Below, piece by piece: positions 25,648 to 36,760 of a stretch of 36,760 bases of DNA. This DNA comes from Polynucleobacter meluiroseus (GTDB taxonomy: Bacteria; Pseudomonadota; Gammaproteobacteria; Burkholderiales; Burkholderiaceae). Within the stretch, counting starts at the first letter, position 1. Each line of letters begins with the position of its first letter. The stretch covers positions 1 to 36,760 of the forward strand of contig CAMDKY010000016.1 of the NCBI GenBank assembly GCA_945901245.1, written 5' to 3'. The notes below the pieces were generated by a model. The model worked only from the letters and a program-made list of their open reading frames with translations, did not search any database and was not told where the DNA came from. A program made the position numbers and the translations under genes.

Positions 25648-26529
25648 ATGACTACGCCCCATACTAAACCCGTAACAAAAGCTGTATTTCCGGTTGCTGG
25701 TTTGGGTACGCGCTTTTTGCCTGCCACCAAAGCCAGTCCAAAAGAAATGCTCAATGTCGTGGACAAGCCCTTGATTCAGTATGCGGTAGAAGAGGCAATC
25801 GCAGCAGGCATCACTGAAATGATTTTTGTCACTGGTCGTAGTAAGCGCGCGATTGAAGATCACTTTGATAAAGCCTATGAACTGGAAGCCGAGCTTGAGG
25901 CAAAAAACAAGCATGCTTTATTGGAGATCGTGCGCAGCGTTAAACCCAGTCATGTGGATTGCGTCTACGTCCGTCAGCCAGAGGCATTAGGCTTAGGTCA
26001 CGCCGTGCTCTGTGCCGAAAAACTGGTTCGCGATGAGCCCTTTGCCATCATCTTGGCCGATGACTTATTGGATGGCCAGCCGCCGGTATTAGATCAGATG
26101 CTCAAGGTACATGAAGCACAACAAGGCTCCGTGATTGCAGTGGAGAAAATTGATCCTGCCAAAAGCAGCTCCTACGGTATTGTTGCCGGAGCCGAAGTTG
26201 GTAAGGGCATTTATCGCTTAAATGGGATTGTGGAAAAGCCACAATCCAAGGATGCGCCATCCAATCTGGCCGTGGTTGGCCGCTATGTTTTATCGTCTTC
26301 CATTTTTGGCCACATTCGAAATTTGAAGCCAGGTGCTGGCGGTGAGATTCAGCTGACTGACGCGATTGCAGCCCTTCTGAAGGAAGAGCCCGTATTTGCT
26401 TATGAATACGATGGCGTGCGTTACGACTGCGGCAGCAAACTCGGCTATATGAAAGCCTCGGTTGAGTTTGCCTTGCGCCACTCGGAGTTAGGTGCTGAGT
26501 TCGCTGCTTACCTGAAAAACAGATCGTAG
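25648..26529 (+). CDS. galU: UTP-glucose-1-phosphate uridylyltransferase
   Basis: The 293-residue nucleotidyltransferase makes UDP-glucose from UTP and glucose 1-phosphate for surface polysaccharides. The N-terminal signature [20 protein letters not shown] and the following [17 protein letters not shown] form the nucleotide site. ILADDLLDG holds the metal-binding Asp, and GIVEKP and [10 protein letters not shown] are conserved. The length is normal. A TAGAAT at 25613-25618 may be its -10, with a leader of about 25 nt and a weak ribosome-binding site. It is convergent with the tusA-like gene, 10 bp away. Confidence 0.97.
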   Translation: MTTPHTKPVTKAVFPVAGLGTRFLPATKASPKEMLNVVDKPLIQYAVEEAIAAGITEMIFVTGRSKRAIEDHFDKAYELEAELEAKNKHALLEIVRSVKPSHVDCVYVRQPEALGLGHAVLCAEKLVRDEPFAIILADDLLDGQPPVLDQMLKVHEAQQGSVIAVEKIDPAKSSSYGIVAGAEVGKGIYRLNGIVEKPQSKDAPSNLAVVGRYVLSSSIFGHIRNLKPGAGGEIQLTDAIAALLKEEPVFAYEYDGVRYDCGSKLGYMKASVEFALRHSELGAEFAAYLKNRS

Positions 26530-26539
26530 ATCGAAGTGC

Positions 26540-26785
26540 TTATCGGCGCTTGAGGTAAAAAATCAGCGTATCGCCTTCCGTGGCGGTAGCAATGAGTTCA
26601 TTTCCGGTCTGCTTCGCAAAGACTGGAAAATCGTGTACAGCGCCAGCGTCGGTTGCCTTCACCATCAATATCTGACCCGACTCCATCTCCGCTAAGGCTT
26701 TTTTAGTGCGCAAAATGGGTAAGGGGCAGTTCATACCAATCGCATCGATTTCACGATTGACTTCGGGGATGATGATTTCGCTCAT
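26540..26785 (-). CDS. TusA/SirA-family sulfur carrier protein
   Basis: The 81-residue protein has the family motif C20-P-L-P in AIGMNCPLPILRTKKALAEM; the Cys carries persulfide in TusA. TusA passes sulfur for 2-thiouridine of tRNA and for cofactors; other family members (YeeD, YedF) serve thiosulfate uptake or have unknown roles. The helix after the motif and the beta-alpha-beta fold fit. Acidic and hydrophobic residues at the start (SEIIIPEVNREIDA) resemble the betaproteobacterial sulfurtransferase TusA family. It has a strong GAGGAG ribosome-binding site and follows alaS by 14 bp, so it is probably cotranscribed. Which family member it is cannot be decided. Confidence 0.88.
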   Translation of the reverse strand: MSEIIIPEVNREIDAIGMNCPLPILRTKKALAEMESGQILMVKATDAGAVHDFPVFAKQTGNELIATATEGDTLIFYLKRR

Positions 26786-26799
26786 GTCCTGCTCCTCTT

Positions 26800-29433
26800 T
26801 TAAGACTTACTTGCCTGAATAACCCACTCTTTTACACCCGCTAATGCAGCAGGCAGGGCCGATGGATTGGTGCCTCCCGCCATTGCCATCTCTGGCTTGC
26901 CGCCACCTTTGCCGCCGACTTGCTGCGCGACAAAATTCACGAGATCACCCGCTTTGATTCGACTCGTTGCATCCGTAGTAACACCGGCAATCAAACTGAC
27001 TTTATCGCCCTGTACTGAAGCAAGCACAATCGCCGCCGTTTTCAGTTTGCCTTTAAGGGCATCCATGGTCTCACGCAGAACCTGTGCATCGGCACCATCC
27101 ATTCGAGCAGCCAAAACCATCAAGCCACCCACATCGATTGCTTGTGCTGCCAACTCATCGCTTTGGCTAGCGGCTAATTTGGAATTGAGTTTTTCCAGCT
27201 CACGCTCTACTTGACGCAAACTATCCTGCAACTGCGTTACGCGCTGGGTTAATTCATGGGGATTGGTTTTCAGAACCGCTGCGGTAGCATTGATTCTATC
27301 TTCCAGAGACTGCAAAAAGTGGAGTGCATGACGGCCGGTTACTGCCTCGACACGCCTTATGCCTGCAGCGACGCCACTCTCCGACACAATCTTCAGACTA
27401 CCAATATCACCTGTGCGCGACACATGGGTGCCACCACACAATTCTTTCGATGTACCAATTTCCAACACCCGCACCGAATCGCCGTACTTCTCACCAAAGA
27501 GCATCATGGCACCGGTTTTTTGTGCATCCTCTAAGGCCATCACCTGCGCAGACGTCGCCTCGTTATGCAAAATCTCGTCATTGACAATTGTCTCAATGCG
27601 ACGAATCTGCTCTTGAGTTACGGGAGCGTTATGGGTAAAGTCAAAGCGGGTCTTATTGGCGTCTACCAAAGAACCCTTTTGCTGTACGTGATCGCCGAGG
27701 ACCTCGCGCAAGGCTTTGTGCATGATGTGGGTAGCGCTGTGATTACGCATGGTGTCAAAACGTTGCTGCGTATCCACCACGGCATTCAAGTGATCACCAA
27801 TACTTAATTTACCCTCGAGTAATTCACCTTGGTGACCAAAAACGTCCGCCTGAATTTTAAAAGTATCGGCCACCTCAAAGCGGGCCGCATCATTGCGTAA
27901 CTCGCCTTGATCGCCCACTTGACCGCCCGACTCGGCATAAAACGGCGTGTTGTCCAAAACAACTACAGCGGCATCGCCTGCCTGAACCGATTGCACGGCA
28001 GCGCCATCGACGTACAAGGCAAGCACGGTGGCTTTCTCATGGCGCAATCCCTCGTAGCCATGAAATTTCGTCGGCGCACCCTTGTATTCCAATCCTTGTG
28101 CTACTTTGAATTTGCCTGCTGCGCGCGCCTGATCGCGTTGTTGTTGCATGGCCGCTTCAAACCCAGCTGCATCGACGGTGACATTGCGTTCGCGGCAGAC
28201 ATCCGCGGTTAAGTCGAGCGGAAAGCCAAAGGTGTCATGTAGCCGAAATGCAGTTTCACCATCCAGCGTTTTACTGCCATTAGCTAAAGCACCTTCTAGA
28301 ATTTCCATGCCATTGGCAATCGTTTGGAAAAAGCGCTCCTCTTCTTGCTGGATTACCGCAGCGACTTTTTCTTGGGCTTGGCGCAACTCGGGGTAAGCAT
28401 CGCCCATCTGCGCCACCAAAGCGGGGACCAACTGGTAGAAAAATGGTTTGCGCGCGCCCAATTTGTAACCATGGCGAATCGCCCTGCGCGCAATGCGGCG
28501 CAGAACATAACCACGACCCGCATTGCCCGGAATGACGCCGTCGACAATCACAAAGCTACAGGCACGAATGTGGTCTGCAATCACCTTTAAGGACGGGCTC
28601 GTCGCATCGCAATTGCCACCGCCGGCATTATCGACAGCTGTTTTAGCAGCCTGCAATAAATGCACAAACAAATCAATCTCGTAATTGGAATGCACATGCT
28701 GAAGCACGGCAGCAATGCGCTCAAGACCCATGCCGGTATCCACGCTGGGCTTGGGTAGTGGATGCATTACGCCCGCTTCATCGCGGTTGTACTGCATAAA
28801 TACGTTATTCCAAATCTCGATGTAACGGTCACCATCTTCATCGGGGCTGCCGGGAGGGCCGCCTGCTATTTCGGGGCCGTGATCATAGAAAATCTCAGTG
28901 CAGGGGCCGCAAGGTCCGGTATCGCCCATCATCCAAAAATTATCGGAAGCGTAACGGGCTCCTTTGTTGTCACCAATTCGGATAATGCGGTCTGCTGGAA
29001 CGCCAATGACCTTATTCCAAATATCGTATGCTTCGTCATCTTCGGCATACACCGTCACCAGTAACTTGTCTTTTGGTAGCTTTAATACCTCGGTGAGCAA
29101 TTCCCACGCAAATGCAATGGCATCTTTTTTGAAGTAATCGCCAAATGAAAAATTACCCAGCATCTCAAAAAAAGTATGGTGCCGGGCGGTATAACCTACG
29201 TTATCGAGGTCGTTGTGTTTGCCGCCAGCACGAATGCACTTTTGGGCGGAGGTTGCGCGCTGGTATGGGCGCTTATCAAAGCCCAGAAAGACATCCTTAA
29301 ACTGATTCATGCCTGCATTGGTAAATAGCAATGTCGGATCATCTCCCGGCACAACCGGGCTCGAGGGCACCATTTGATGCCCTTTGGCTGCAAAAAAATC
29401 GAGGTAGGCTTGGCGAATTTCGGTAACTTTCAT
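26800..29433 (-). CDS. alaS: Alanyl-tRNA synthetase
   Basis: The 877-residue class II enzyme charges tRNA-Ala. The N-terminal catalytic domain starts [20 protein letters not shown] and includes [17 protein letters not shown] and [13 protein letters not shown]. The editing domain has the zinc-binding H-x3-H in [11 protein letters not shown] and C-x3-H in CGGTH, all intact. The C-terminal coiled coil plus C-Ala domain ([15 protein letters not shown]) is complete. The length is normal. A CATAAT lies 7 nt before the ATG, with TTTACC 18 bp further upstream, which would give a leaderless mRNA; the GAGG in between is too close to act as a normal ribosome-binding site. Confidence 0.98.
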   Translation of the reverse strand: MKVTEIRQAYLDFFAAKGHQMVPSSPVVPGDDPTLLFTNAGMNQFKDVFLGFDKRPYQRATSAQKCIRAGGKHNDLDNVGYTARHHTFFEMLGNFSFGDYFKKDAIAFAWELLTEVLKLPKDKLLVTVYAEDDEAYDIWNKVIGVPADRIIRIGDNKGARYASDNFWMMGDTGPCGPCTEIFYDHGPEIAGGPPGSPDEDGDRYIEIWNNVFMQYNRDEAGVMHPLPKPSVDTGMGLERIAAVLQHVHSNYEIDLFVHLLQAAKTAVDNAGGGNCDATSPSLKVIADHIRACSFVIVDGVIPGNAGRGYVLRRIARRAIRHGYKLGARKPFFYQLVPALVAQMGDAYPELRQAQEKVAAVIQQEEERFFQTIANGMEILEGALANGSKTLDGETAFRLHDTFGFPLDLTADVCRERNVTVDAAGFEAAMQQQRDQARAAGKFKVAQGLEYKGAPTKFHGYEGLRHEKATVLALYVDGAAVQSVQAGDAAVVVLDNTPFYAESGGQVGDQGELRNDAARFEVADTFKIQADVFGHQGELLEGKLSIGDHLNAVVDTQQRFDTMRNHSATHIMHKALREVLGDHVQQKGSLVDANKTRFDFTHNAPVTQEQIRRIETIVNDEILHNEATSAQVMALEDAQKTGAMMLFGEKYGDSVRVLEIGTSKELCGGTHVSRTGDIGSLKIVSESGVAAGIRRVEAVTGRHALHFLQSLEDRINATAAVLKTNPHELTQRVTQLQDSLRQVERELEKLNSKLAASQSDELAAQAIDVGGLMVLAARMDGADAQVLRETMDALKGKLKTAAIVLASVQGDKVSLIAGVTTDATSRIKAGDLVNFVAQQVGGKGGGKPEMAMAGGTNPSALPAALAGVKEWVIQASKS

Positions 29434-29440
29434 ATCCTCA

Positions 29441-29446
29441 ATTATG
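29441..29446 (-). promoter_or_regulatory. -10 element 7 nt before alaS
   Basis: CATAAT on the minus strand lies 7 nt before the ATG (29433), with TTTACC 18 bp upstream as a fair -35. The start point would be at or beside the A of the ATG. Confidence 0.5.
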
Positions 29447-29449
29447 GCA

Positions 29450-29481
29450 TTGACCGAATACTAGGGTAAACCCTTTATATG
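29450..29481 (+). promoter_or_regulatory. Candidate promoter and operator for tctBA
   Basis: TTGACC (29450-29455) is followed after 19-20 bp by TTATAT/TATATG (29475-29481). Between them lies the palindrome AGGGT-AA-ACCCT (29463-29474), placed where a regulator could block the polymerase. The spacing is longer than ideal, so the promoter call is modest. Confidence 0.4.
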
Positions 29482-29560
29482 CCGCAGAATCTGTGCCTTA
29501 CAATCGCATAACATTAAAAAAAATTAAAGTAGCTAGCCAATAGCTAAAAGGAGCGCAGTT

Positions 29561-30019
29561 TTGAAAATTCGTAACCAAAGGGACTTTGGTGCCGGCATCA
29601 TGTTTATTGTAGTTGGTGCCTTTTTTGCCATTATCGCAACCCAGTACCGCATGGGCACCGCTGCCAAAATGGGTCCAGGCTATTTTCCATTCTGGCTTGG
29701 CGTCTTGATGGCGTTTATTGGATTACTTCTACTGTTTAACTCGCTCTCCAAAAAAACAGAAGAAGAAAAAATGCCCAAATGGGATTTTAAAATCATGCTG
29801 TGGATCACGGGATCGGTGGTGCTCTATGGCATTTTGTTACCCACCATGGGATTCATTGTTGCGATTTTTGCGCTGGTATTAGCATCCGCCTCAGTCAGTC
29901 ATGATTTTGGCTGGAAGGGCACCGCGCTGAATGCGGTTTTCCTGGTTGGATTTACCTATTTGGCGTTTGTAAAAGGACTGGGACTTACTTTCCCGCTTTT
30001 TCCATTCTTCATGAACTAA
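29561..30019 (+). CDS. tctB: Tripartite tricarboxylate transporter, TctB small membrane subunit
   Basis: The 152-residue protein has four hydrophobic segments (for example FGAGIMFIVVGAFFAIIATQ and TGSVVLYGILLPTMGFIVAI) and the family's GPGYFPFWLG motif after the first. TctB is the small subunit of the TTT uptake system, working with TctA and a periplasmic binding protein. The start is a TTG at 29561, supported by AAAAGGAG 7 nt upstream; there is no suitable ATG nearby. tctA follows 19 bp later. The substrate is a carboxylate of unknown identity. It is divergent from alaS. Confidence 0.9.
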   Translation: MKIRNQRDFGAGIMFIVVGAFFAIIATQYRMGTAAKMGPGYFPFWLGVLMAFIGLLLLFNSLSKKTEEEKMPKWDFKIMLWITGSVVLYGILLPTMGFIVAIFALVLASASVSHDFGWKGTALNAVFLVGFTYLAFVKGLGLTFPLFPFFMN

Positions 30020-30038
30020 GTTGACGAGACAATAAAAA

Positions 30039-31541
30039 ATGGAATTATTAGCAAACTTATCACTTGGTTTTGATACGGCGTTTACGCTGCAGAACCTGAT
30101 GTATTGCTTTATTGGGTGCGTGCTCGGCACCTTGATTGGTGTACTGCCTGGTTTGGGCCCAGTAGCAACAATCGCAATGCTCTTGCCTGCCACATACGCA
30201 CTCCCGCCGATTGCTGCCTTAATTATGCTCGCCGGTATTTATTACGGTTCACAGTATGGCGGCTCCACGACAGCTATTTTGCTCAATATTCCAGGGGAAA
30301 CATCCTCGGTAGTCACTGCTATCGACGGCTACCAAATGGCACGCCGTGGTCGTGGTGGTGTTGCACTCTTTACCGCCGGTATGGGCTCCTTTTTCGCAGG
30401 CTGTGTCGCCACTTTAATTTTGGCTGCGTTTGCTGCTCCACTAGCTGAAGTAGCATTTAAGTTTGGGCCAGCCGAGTATTTTTCACTCATGGTCTTAGGT
30501 TTGATTGGTGCGGTTGTACTGGCATCTGGGTCCTTGATTAAAGCTATTGGCATGATCATCCTCGGGCTGCTCATGGGCCTTATTGGTACTGACGTCAACT
30601 CCGGCGCGGCGCGCTACACTTTCGATGTGCCACAACTCGCTGACGGCATTGGCTTTGTGTCTGTCGCCATGGGGGTGTTTGGTTTTGCGGAAATCATGGT
30701 CAATTTAGAAAAGAAGGGTACTGGTGAATCCTTTATCAATAAGGTAACCACTCTCATTCCTACCTGGACCGATGTTAAGCGCATGACTCCGTCCATTCTG
30801 CGTGGCACTACGATTGGATCGCTTTTAGGTGTCCTACCTGGTGGTGGCGCTGCGCTTGCGGCCTTCGGCGCTTACTCGGTTGAGAAAAAAACCTCAAAAC
30901 ACAGCGAAGAATTCGGTAAAGGCGCAATTGAAGGTGTAGCCGGTCCCGAGGCTGCCAATAACGCAGCTGCGCAAACCTCCTTTATTCCCCTCTTGACCCT
31001 AGGCATTCCACCCAATGCTGTGATGGCGCTCATGGTGGGCGCAATGACCATTCATAACATTCAGCCAGGTCCTCAGGTAATGACGAGCAATCCAACCCTG
31101 TTCTGGGGTTTGATTGCGTCCATGTGGATTGGTAACTTCATGTTGATTTTGTTGAATCTACCGCTGATTGGTATTTGGGTGAAGTTGTTACAAATTCCGT
31201 ATCGCTACCTCTACCCTGCTATTTTGGTGTTCTGCTGTATCGGTGTGTACACCGTTAATAACTCGATTATTGACGTTTACATCACTGCTGCATTCGGCAT
31301 CATTGGCTACTTATTCTTTAAGCTCGGCTGCGAACCCGCGCCGCTACTTTTAGGATTTGTGCTTGGGCCCATGATGGAAGAAAATTTCCGCCGCGCCTTA
31401 TTGCTGTCGCGTGGTGATTTCACGACCTTTGTAACGCGCCCCTTATCCCTTGGTCTCCTTATCGCGGCTGCCTTGCTGGTTATTATTGTGACTCTTCCTG
31501 CGGTGAAGAAAAGCCGCGAACAGGTTTTTGTCGAAGAATAA
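30039..31541 (+). CDS. tctA: Tripartite tricarboxylate transporter, TctA large membrane subunit
   Basis: The 500-residue permease has about twelve hydrophobic segments. Family marks are [20 protein letters not shown] near residue 35, [20 protein letters not shown], and the second copy [19 protein letters not shown] near 265, showing the internal repeat of TctA. It forms the channel for carboxylate uptake driven by an ion gradient. No tctC binding protein is in the window, which is usual in Burkholderiales, where many Bug-type receptors are scattered. A strong terminator follows. Confidence 0.95.
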   Translation: MELLANLSLGFDTAFTLQNLMYCFIGCVLGTLIGVLPGLGPVATIAMLLPATYALPPIAALIMLAGIYYGSQYGGSTTAILLNIPGETSSVVTAIDGYQMARRGRGGVALFTAGMGSFFAGCVATLILAAFAAPLAEVAFKFGPAEYFSLMVLGLIGAVVLASGSLIKAIGMIILGLLMGLIGTDVNSGAARYTFDVPQLADGIGFVSVAMGVFGFAEIMVNLEKKGTGESFINKVTTLIPTWTDVKRMTPSILRGTTIGSLLGVLPGGGAALAAFGAYSVEKKTSKHSEEFGKGAIEGVAGPEAANNAAAQTSFIPLLTLGIPPNAVMALMVGAMTIHNIQPGPQVMTSNPTLFWGLIASMWIGNFMLILLNLPLIGIWVKLLQIPYRYLYPAILVFCCIGVYTVNNSIIDVYITAAFGIIGYLFFKLGCEPAPLLLGFVLGPMMEENFRRALLLSRGDFTTFVTRPLSLGLLIAAALLVIIVTLPAVKKSREQVFVEE

Positions 31542-31561
31542 GGCTCACTACCGCATCCTTT

Positions 31562-31599
31562 GACAAGGCCCGCACTCACCCTGCGGGCTTTGTCTTTCT
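31562..31599 (+). terminator. Intrinsic terminator behind tctBA
   Basis: GACAAGGCCCGC (31562-31573) pairs with GCGGGCTTTGTC (31583-31594) over 12 bp with one G-T pair and a 9-nt loop, followed by TTTCT. It ends the tctBA transcript and stands 33 bp before the glnS ATG. Confidence 0.85.
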
Positions 31600-31620
31600 G
31601 GGGAGGTGTATTTTCTTCTC

Positions 31621-31626
31621 TACAAT
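31621..31626 (+). promoter_or_regulatory. -10-like hexamer 6 nt before glnS
   Basis: TACAAT is separated from the ATG at 31633 by GGAGGC. The GGAGG is only one base from the ATG, too close for normal use. The terminator just upstream means glnS needs its own promoter, and this is the best candidate. Confidence 0.45.
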
Positions 31627-31632
31627 GGAGGC

Positions 31633-33388
<1,756 letters not shown>

Positions 33389-33414
<26 letters not shown>

Positions 33415-34315
33415 GTTCGCTCAGAAAATCCTGCGTACTGGCGTAGCGCAGTTGTACTTTTAATTCTTTCAGGCGGTCATTGCCCACCCGCCTCGATTCA
33501 CGCATAAAAGACCACAGCATCGGGCTCACCAACTGCTGAACCTCTTCTGCTGGCAAACGCGGTGGGCGCTTCAAGCCGAATGCATCGGCCACTTGATCAA
33601 AGTAATCACCCATTTTGGTTTGCGCGCCATCGCACGCGTTCACTAGACGCTGCGGCTTGCCGTGATAAATGGCGGCGCAAACAATCCGCGCTAAATCATC
33701 GGCCTGAATGTGATTGGAGTAGGCATCTACCTCGGGCAATAAAGCGGGTGTACCGGCCTTTAATCGATCAATTGGCAATCGATTGGCATCGTAAATACCA
33801 GGCACCCTTAATATCGTGAGTCGCACGTGGTGCAGTAGGGCCCATTGGCGCAATTGCCATTCGGCGTTCCAGCGGCGTATTGCCCGCTCGCTTTGCGGCT
33901 TTGCTGCGCTTGTTTCAATTGCGTCGCTACCGCCACAGTCACCATAGACACCGGTGGTACTGACATAGACCAGCCGCCTGACAGCGACTCCGCCTTGCGA
34001 TAAAATCCGTAAAAGGTTTTGGGTGCGCAGGTCGCTTGCGCCGGTTTGTTGTGGCGGGGCTAAATGGACTACCGTGCTGGCTAAACCACGCAGACGCCAA
34101 AGTGTATCTATCTGGTCTAAGTTGCCCAGCATCGGAATCGCGCCCATTGTCCTGATTTCTGGAAATCGGCTGCTTTGCGAAGTCAATGCAAATACGCGGT
34201 ACGCCTGAAAGCGCGTGAGCTGTTGCAGTACCCGCATACCGATATCGCCGCACCCGACGATTAAAACCCGGGGGCGCTGAAACGGGACTGCTAAAGAATG
34301 ATGTAACGATGGCAT
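33389..34315 (-). CDS. NAD(P)-binding Rossmann-fold protein, SDR/epimerase-like (YeeZ style)
   Basis: The 308-residue protein has the dinucleotide motif GCGDIG in RVLIVGCGDIGMRVLQQL, then VHLAPPQQTG and VYVSTTGVYGDCGG. The last is the beta-strand with the Ser/Thr and the Tyr usual for extended SDR enzymes, though the Lys three or four residues later is absent. This pattern resembles the atypical SDR subgroup that includes YeeZ, whose reaction is unclear. A substrate cannot be named. TACGAT lies 7 nt before the ATG with no ribosome-binding site. The 3' end overlaps glnS by 26 bp tail to tail. Confidence 0.8.
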
Positions 34316-34322
34316 ACCTACT

Positions 34323-34328
34323 ATCGTA
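34323..34328 (-). promoter_or_regulatory. -10-like hexamer 7 nt before the epimerase-like gene
   Basis: TACGAT on the minus strand is separated from the ATG at 34315 by AGTAGGT. The whole gap to the divergent reductase gene is only about 30-36 bp, so the -35 would fall inside or next to that gene. Confidence 0.45.
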
Positions 34329-34351
34329 CCGATTTATTTAAAGGAATGAGA

Positions 34352-35401
34352 TTGCCTTACCAAGTTACCCTGAAATCCAGTGGCAAGCAGTTTGATGCCG
34401 GCTCGGATGAAACCATTTTGCAAGCAGCGCTACGACAGGGCATCACCCTGCCCTATGGTTGTAAGAATGGCGCCTGCGGCTCGTGCAAGGGTCAAGTTAC
34501 TGAGGGCCTGGTTCGCCATGGTGACCACAATGAAGGCGCTCTCACTGCTGCTGAAAAGACCGCTGGCAATGCCCTCTTTTGCTGCGCCCATGCGCAAAGC
34601 GATCTGGTGATTGCAGTACGTGAGGTGCAAGGAGCAGGCGACCTATCGATTCGGAAAATCCCCTGCCGCGTGAATGAAATCGATCGCCCCAGCCCGGATG
34701 TGGCGATCCTAAAACTCCAACTGCCCGCCGCCGAGCGCTTTCAGTTTCTAGCTGGCCAGTATCTTGAATTTCTACTCAAAGACGGTCAACGGCGCGCCTA
34801 CTCGATTGCCTCGGCGCCAGAGGCTGAAGGCCTGCTGGAGCTACATATTCGCCATACCCCTGGTGGTCTATTTACCGATTTTGTCTTTGGGGTACCCGAT
34901 AAACCCGTACTCAAACTAAAAGACATCTTGCGCTTTGAGGGGCCCATGGGTAGCTTCTTTTTGCGCGAAGACAGCAATAGTCCGATCATTTTTGTCGCCG
35001 CAGGCACTGGCTTTGCGCCCATCAAATCGATCATCGAACACATGCAAACCCAAAAAATAGAGCGCCCGATGACCCTGTTTTGGGGAGGGCGCCGGCCGCG
35101 TGACCTGTATTTAGATGCCCTTTGTCGCAGCTGGGCCGATAGCATGCCCCACTTTAAGTACGTTCCAGTTGTTTCCCATGCACTGCCAGAAGATCAGTGG
35201 ACTGGCCGAGATGGCTTTGTTCATCAGGCGGCCATGGCTGATTTCCCTGACATGCGCAGTGTTGAAGTCTATGCCTGCGGAGCGCCCGTCGTGGTCAACG
35301 CGGCGCGTGCTGATTTTGTCGCGGCATGCCAACTGCCCAGCGATGCCTTCTTTGCCGATTCCTTTACTACCGCTGCCGATTTGATTCCTGCAAGTGCCTA
35401 A
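34352..35401 (+). CDS. Ferredoxin-flavin NAD(P)H reductase (CDP-6-deoxy-glucoseen reductase-like)
   Basis: The 349-residue fusion has three domains. An N-terminal plant-type [2Fe-2S] ferredoxin carries CKNGACGSC and a fourth Cys in FCCAHA. An FAD-binding barrel has RRAYSIASAP. A C-terminal NAD(P) domain has AAGTGFAPIKSI and VYACGAPVVV. This is the layout of oxygenase reductases and of enzymes annotated as CDP-6-deoxy-L-threo-glycero-4-hexulose-3-dehydrase reductase. It passes electrons from NAD(P)H to an oxygenase or similar partner. The TTG at 34352 is 6 nt behind AAGGA and gives the family-like start MPYQVTL. An ATG at 34346 touches that site directly but is the alternative (351 residues). 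A sugar-pathway role is not supported by neighbours. Confidence 0.88.
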   Translation: MPYQVTLKSSGKQFDAGSDETILQAALRQGITLPYGCKNGACGSCKGQVTEGLVRHGDHNEGALTAAEKTAGNALFCCAHAQSDLVIAVREVQGAGDLSIRKIPCRVNEIDRPSPDVAILKLQLPAAERFQFLAGQYLEFLLKDGQRRAYSIASAPEAEGLLELHIRHTPGGLFTDFVFGVPDKPVLKLKDILRFEGPMGSFFLREDSNSPIIFVAAGTGFAPIKSIIEHMQTQKIERPMTLFWGGRRPRDLYLDALCRSWADSMPHFKYVPVVSHALPEDQWTGRDGFVHQAAMADFPDMRSVEVYACGAPVVVNAARADFVAACQLPSDAFFADSFTTAADLIPASA

Positions 35402-35437
35402 TTTTAAAAAACCCCTGCAGTAATCCCAGCCTTTTTG

Positions 35438-35443
35438 TATGAT
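35438..35443 (+). promoter_or_regulatory. -10-like hexamer 6 nt before the ArgD-type gene
   Basis: TATGAT lies 6 nt (GGAGCC) before the ATG at 35450. The GGAG is 2 nt from the ATG, too near for normal ribosome binding. The -35 position (CTGCAG) is weak. Confidence 0.5.
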
Positions 35444-35449
35444 GGAGCC

Positions 35450-36670
35450 ATGAACAAGCCGTACGACATCCCCTCTACTCCACTGAGCTCAACTGCGGTG
35501 GACAGTCACTCCGTGATGTTTATCACCCAGCGCCCTGAGCTCGTGATGACGGAGGGCTTGGGCTCTTGGCTAGTGGACAACAACGGCAAACGCTACCTCG
35601 ACTTTTTGCAAGGCTGGGCTGTCAATTGCTTGGGCCATAGTAATCCCGGGATGATTGCCGCGATGAATACCCAAGCGCGTAAATTAATTAATCCAAGCCC
35701 TGCCTTTTACAACGAGCCGATGATTCGCTTATCGAATCTCCTCACCGAACACAGCTGCTTTAATCGCGTCTTCTTTGCCAATAGTGGTGCCGAGGCCAAT
35801 GAGGGCGCAATTAAGTTAGCCCGCAAATGGGGGCAACTCCATAAGTCTGGCGCGCACGAAATCATTACCTTTGAACATTCCTTTCATGGCAGAACCTTAG
35901 CCACCATGAGCGCTTCTGGCAAGCCAGGCTGGGACACGATGTTTGCACCGCAGGTCCCCGGCTTTTTAAAAGCGGAATTAAATAACCTTGAGTCCGTCAA
36001 GCAGTTAATCGGCGAGAAAACCGTTGCAGTGATGGTCGAACCAGTGCAAGGTGAAGGCGGGGTAATACCCACCAATGCTGCGTTTATGGAAGGCTTACGC
36101 GCATTGACACAAGAGCACAAGGTGCTGCTCATCGTTGACGAAGTACAAGCAGGTTGTGGACGCACCGGCAAACTATTTGCATACCAGCACTACAACATCA
36201 AACCTGACATCATGACCTTGGGTAAAGGCATTGGTGGCGGCGTTCCTTTGGCTGCATTACTAGCGACTGAGTCAGTCGCCTGTTTTGTCCCGGGCGATCA
36301 AGGCGGTACCTATAACGGGAATGCGCTCATGACGGCCGTCGGGATCAGCGTGATCGAGCAGTTGCTTGCTCCTGGCTTTTTAGATGAAGTGGTTCGCAAG
36401 GGTGAATTGCTCAGCCGTGAACTACAAACCCTTGCAACCGAATTTAAGCTCGAAGGTGAGCGGGGCAAAGGCCTATTGCGGGCCCTGGTGCTTGGCAGTG
36501 ATATCGGATCTAAACTCGTTGAAATGGCGCGCGACCATGGTCCCGAAGGCCTGCTAATTAACTCACCGAAGCCTAATTTACTGCGCTTTATGCCATCGCT
36601 TGCAGTAACGGATGATGAAATTGGGCAGATGTGCCGCATATTGCGCAGCCTCTTAAAACAAATCCATTAA
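35450..36670 (+). CDS. argD: Acetylornithine aminotransferase-type class III transaminase
   Basis: The 406-residue PLP enzyme of aminotransferase class III shows NSGAEANEGAIKLARKWGQ (phosphate-binding region), EHSFHGRTLATMSASG, EPVQGEGGVIP, VDEVQAGCGRTG (Asp that pairs with the PLP nitrogen) and TLGKGIGGG with the Schiff-base Lys. The length and motifs fit ArgD, which makes acetylornithine in arginine synthesis, and ArgD often also acts on succinyl-diaminopimelate. Ornithine or 4-aminobutyrate aminotransferases are alternatives that cannot be ruled out. I chose the ATG at 35450 (MNKPYDIPST) because the frame before it has only a TTG. Confidence 0.85.
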   Translation: MNKPYDIPSTPLSSTAVDSHSVMFITQRPELVMTEGLGSWLVDNNGKRYLDFLQGWAVNCLGHSNPGMIAAMNTQARKLINPSPAFYNEPMIRLSNLLTEHSCFNRVFFANSGAEANEGAIKLARKWGQLHKSGAHEIITFEHSFHGRTLATMSASGKPGWDTMFAPQVPGFLKAELNNLESVKQLIGEKTVAVMVEPVQGEGGVIPTNAAFMEGLRALTQEHKVLLIVDEVQAGCGRTGKLFAYQHYNIKPDIMTLGKGIGGGVPLAALLATESVACFVPGDQGGTYNGNALMTAVGISVIEQLLAPGFLDEVVRKGELLSRELQTLATEFKLEGERGKGLLRALVLGSDIGSKLVEMARDHGPEGLLINSPKPNLLRFMPSLAVTDDEIGQMCRILRSLLKQIH

Positions 36671-36673
36671 AAA

Positions 36674-36760
36674 TTAATTTGTTAAGTTTTTGGGTAGGGA
36701 GAATGTAACGTCTTCCACCACGCCCGGCAAGGAACGAATTTGCCGCGGACCAAATTCTTG
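36674..36760 (-). CDS. Partial gene, C-terminus only, unrecognised
   Basis: On the minus strand a frame enters from the right edge and ends with TAA at 36674 after 28 residues (ending VEDVTFSLPKNLTN). It is convergent with the ArgD-type gene, 3 bp from its stop, which fits the gene-dense layout. A second open frame exists in this short stretch, so the choice rests on protein-like composition. No family is recognised. Confidence 0.4.
   Translation of the reverse strand, partial: QEFGPRQIRSLPGVVEDVTFSLPKNLTN

Overview
The window looks like a chromosomal segment of a betaproteobacterium in the Burkholderiaceae, most like Polynucleobacter. The evidence is the rpsU-yqeY-dnaG-rpoD macromolecular-synthesis order, a very long Lys/Ala/Pro-rich RpoD N-terminus, the polA-DUF2782-thrB neighbourhood, a BPSS1780-type membrane protein, a TctBA transporter without an adjacent binding protein, and tight gene packing. 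The genus is an inference from gene content and style; no database was searched.

Region 1 (1-1560) is the only accessory-looking part. It holds, on the minus strand, the start of a DUF2971-like gene that runs off the left edge, and a tRNA gene with anticodon CAU (tRNA-Ile2 type) followed by an intrinsic terminator. The tRNA anticodon loop is interrupted by a 212-nt group I intron that closely resembles the Azoarcus tRNA-Ile intron (subgroup IC3). A 41-bp exact copy of the tRNA 5' half lies 233 bp away and ends at the intron insertion point. The 192 bp between the copies carry repeated GGTGTGTA motifs in both orientations, like an integrase attachment region. A VapBC-type toxin-antitoxin pair with a 12-bp-arm operator palindrome follows.

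Region 2 (1565-11283) is mostly housekeeping on the minus strand: rpoD, dnaG, yqeY and rpsU form one transcription unit, with a terminator-like hairpin behind rpsU. tsaD runs on the plus strand, convergent with the isoprenoid unit xseB-ispA-dxs. Region 3 (11394-20288) holds a Rieske oxygenase with a structured leader, a two-domain sulfurtransferase, the minus-strand unit polA-dienelactone hydrolase-ZIP transporter, and the plus-strand unit DUF2782-thrB-BPSS1780. Region 4 (20301-36760) holds uvrD, valS, galU, alaS-tusA-like, tctBA, glnS, a Rossmann-fold epimerase-like protein, a ferredoxin-flavin reductase, an ArgD-type aminotransferase, and the tail of one more gene at the right edge.

Two signals stand out. 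The first is the intron-split tRNA with its duplicated 5' half and attachment-like repeats. The second is a recurring promoter layout in which a -10-like hexamer sits 6-7 nt before the ATG of uvrD, polA, glnS, the ArgD-type gene, the epimerase and alaS (9 nt for valS), which would give leaderless or nearly leaderless mRNAs. Both are read from sequence and not experimentally shown. No CRISPR array, rRNA gene, insertion sequence or complete prophage is visible.
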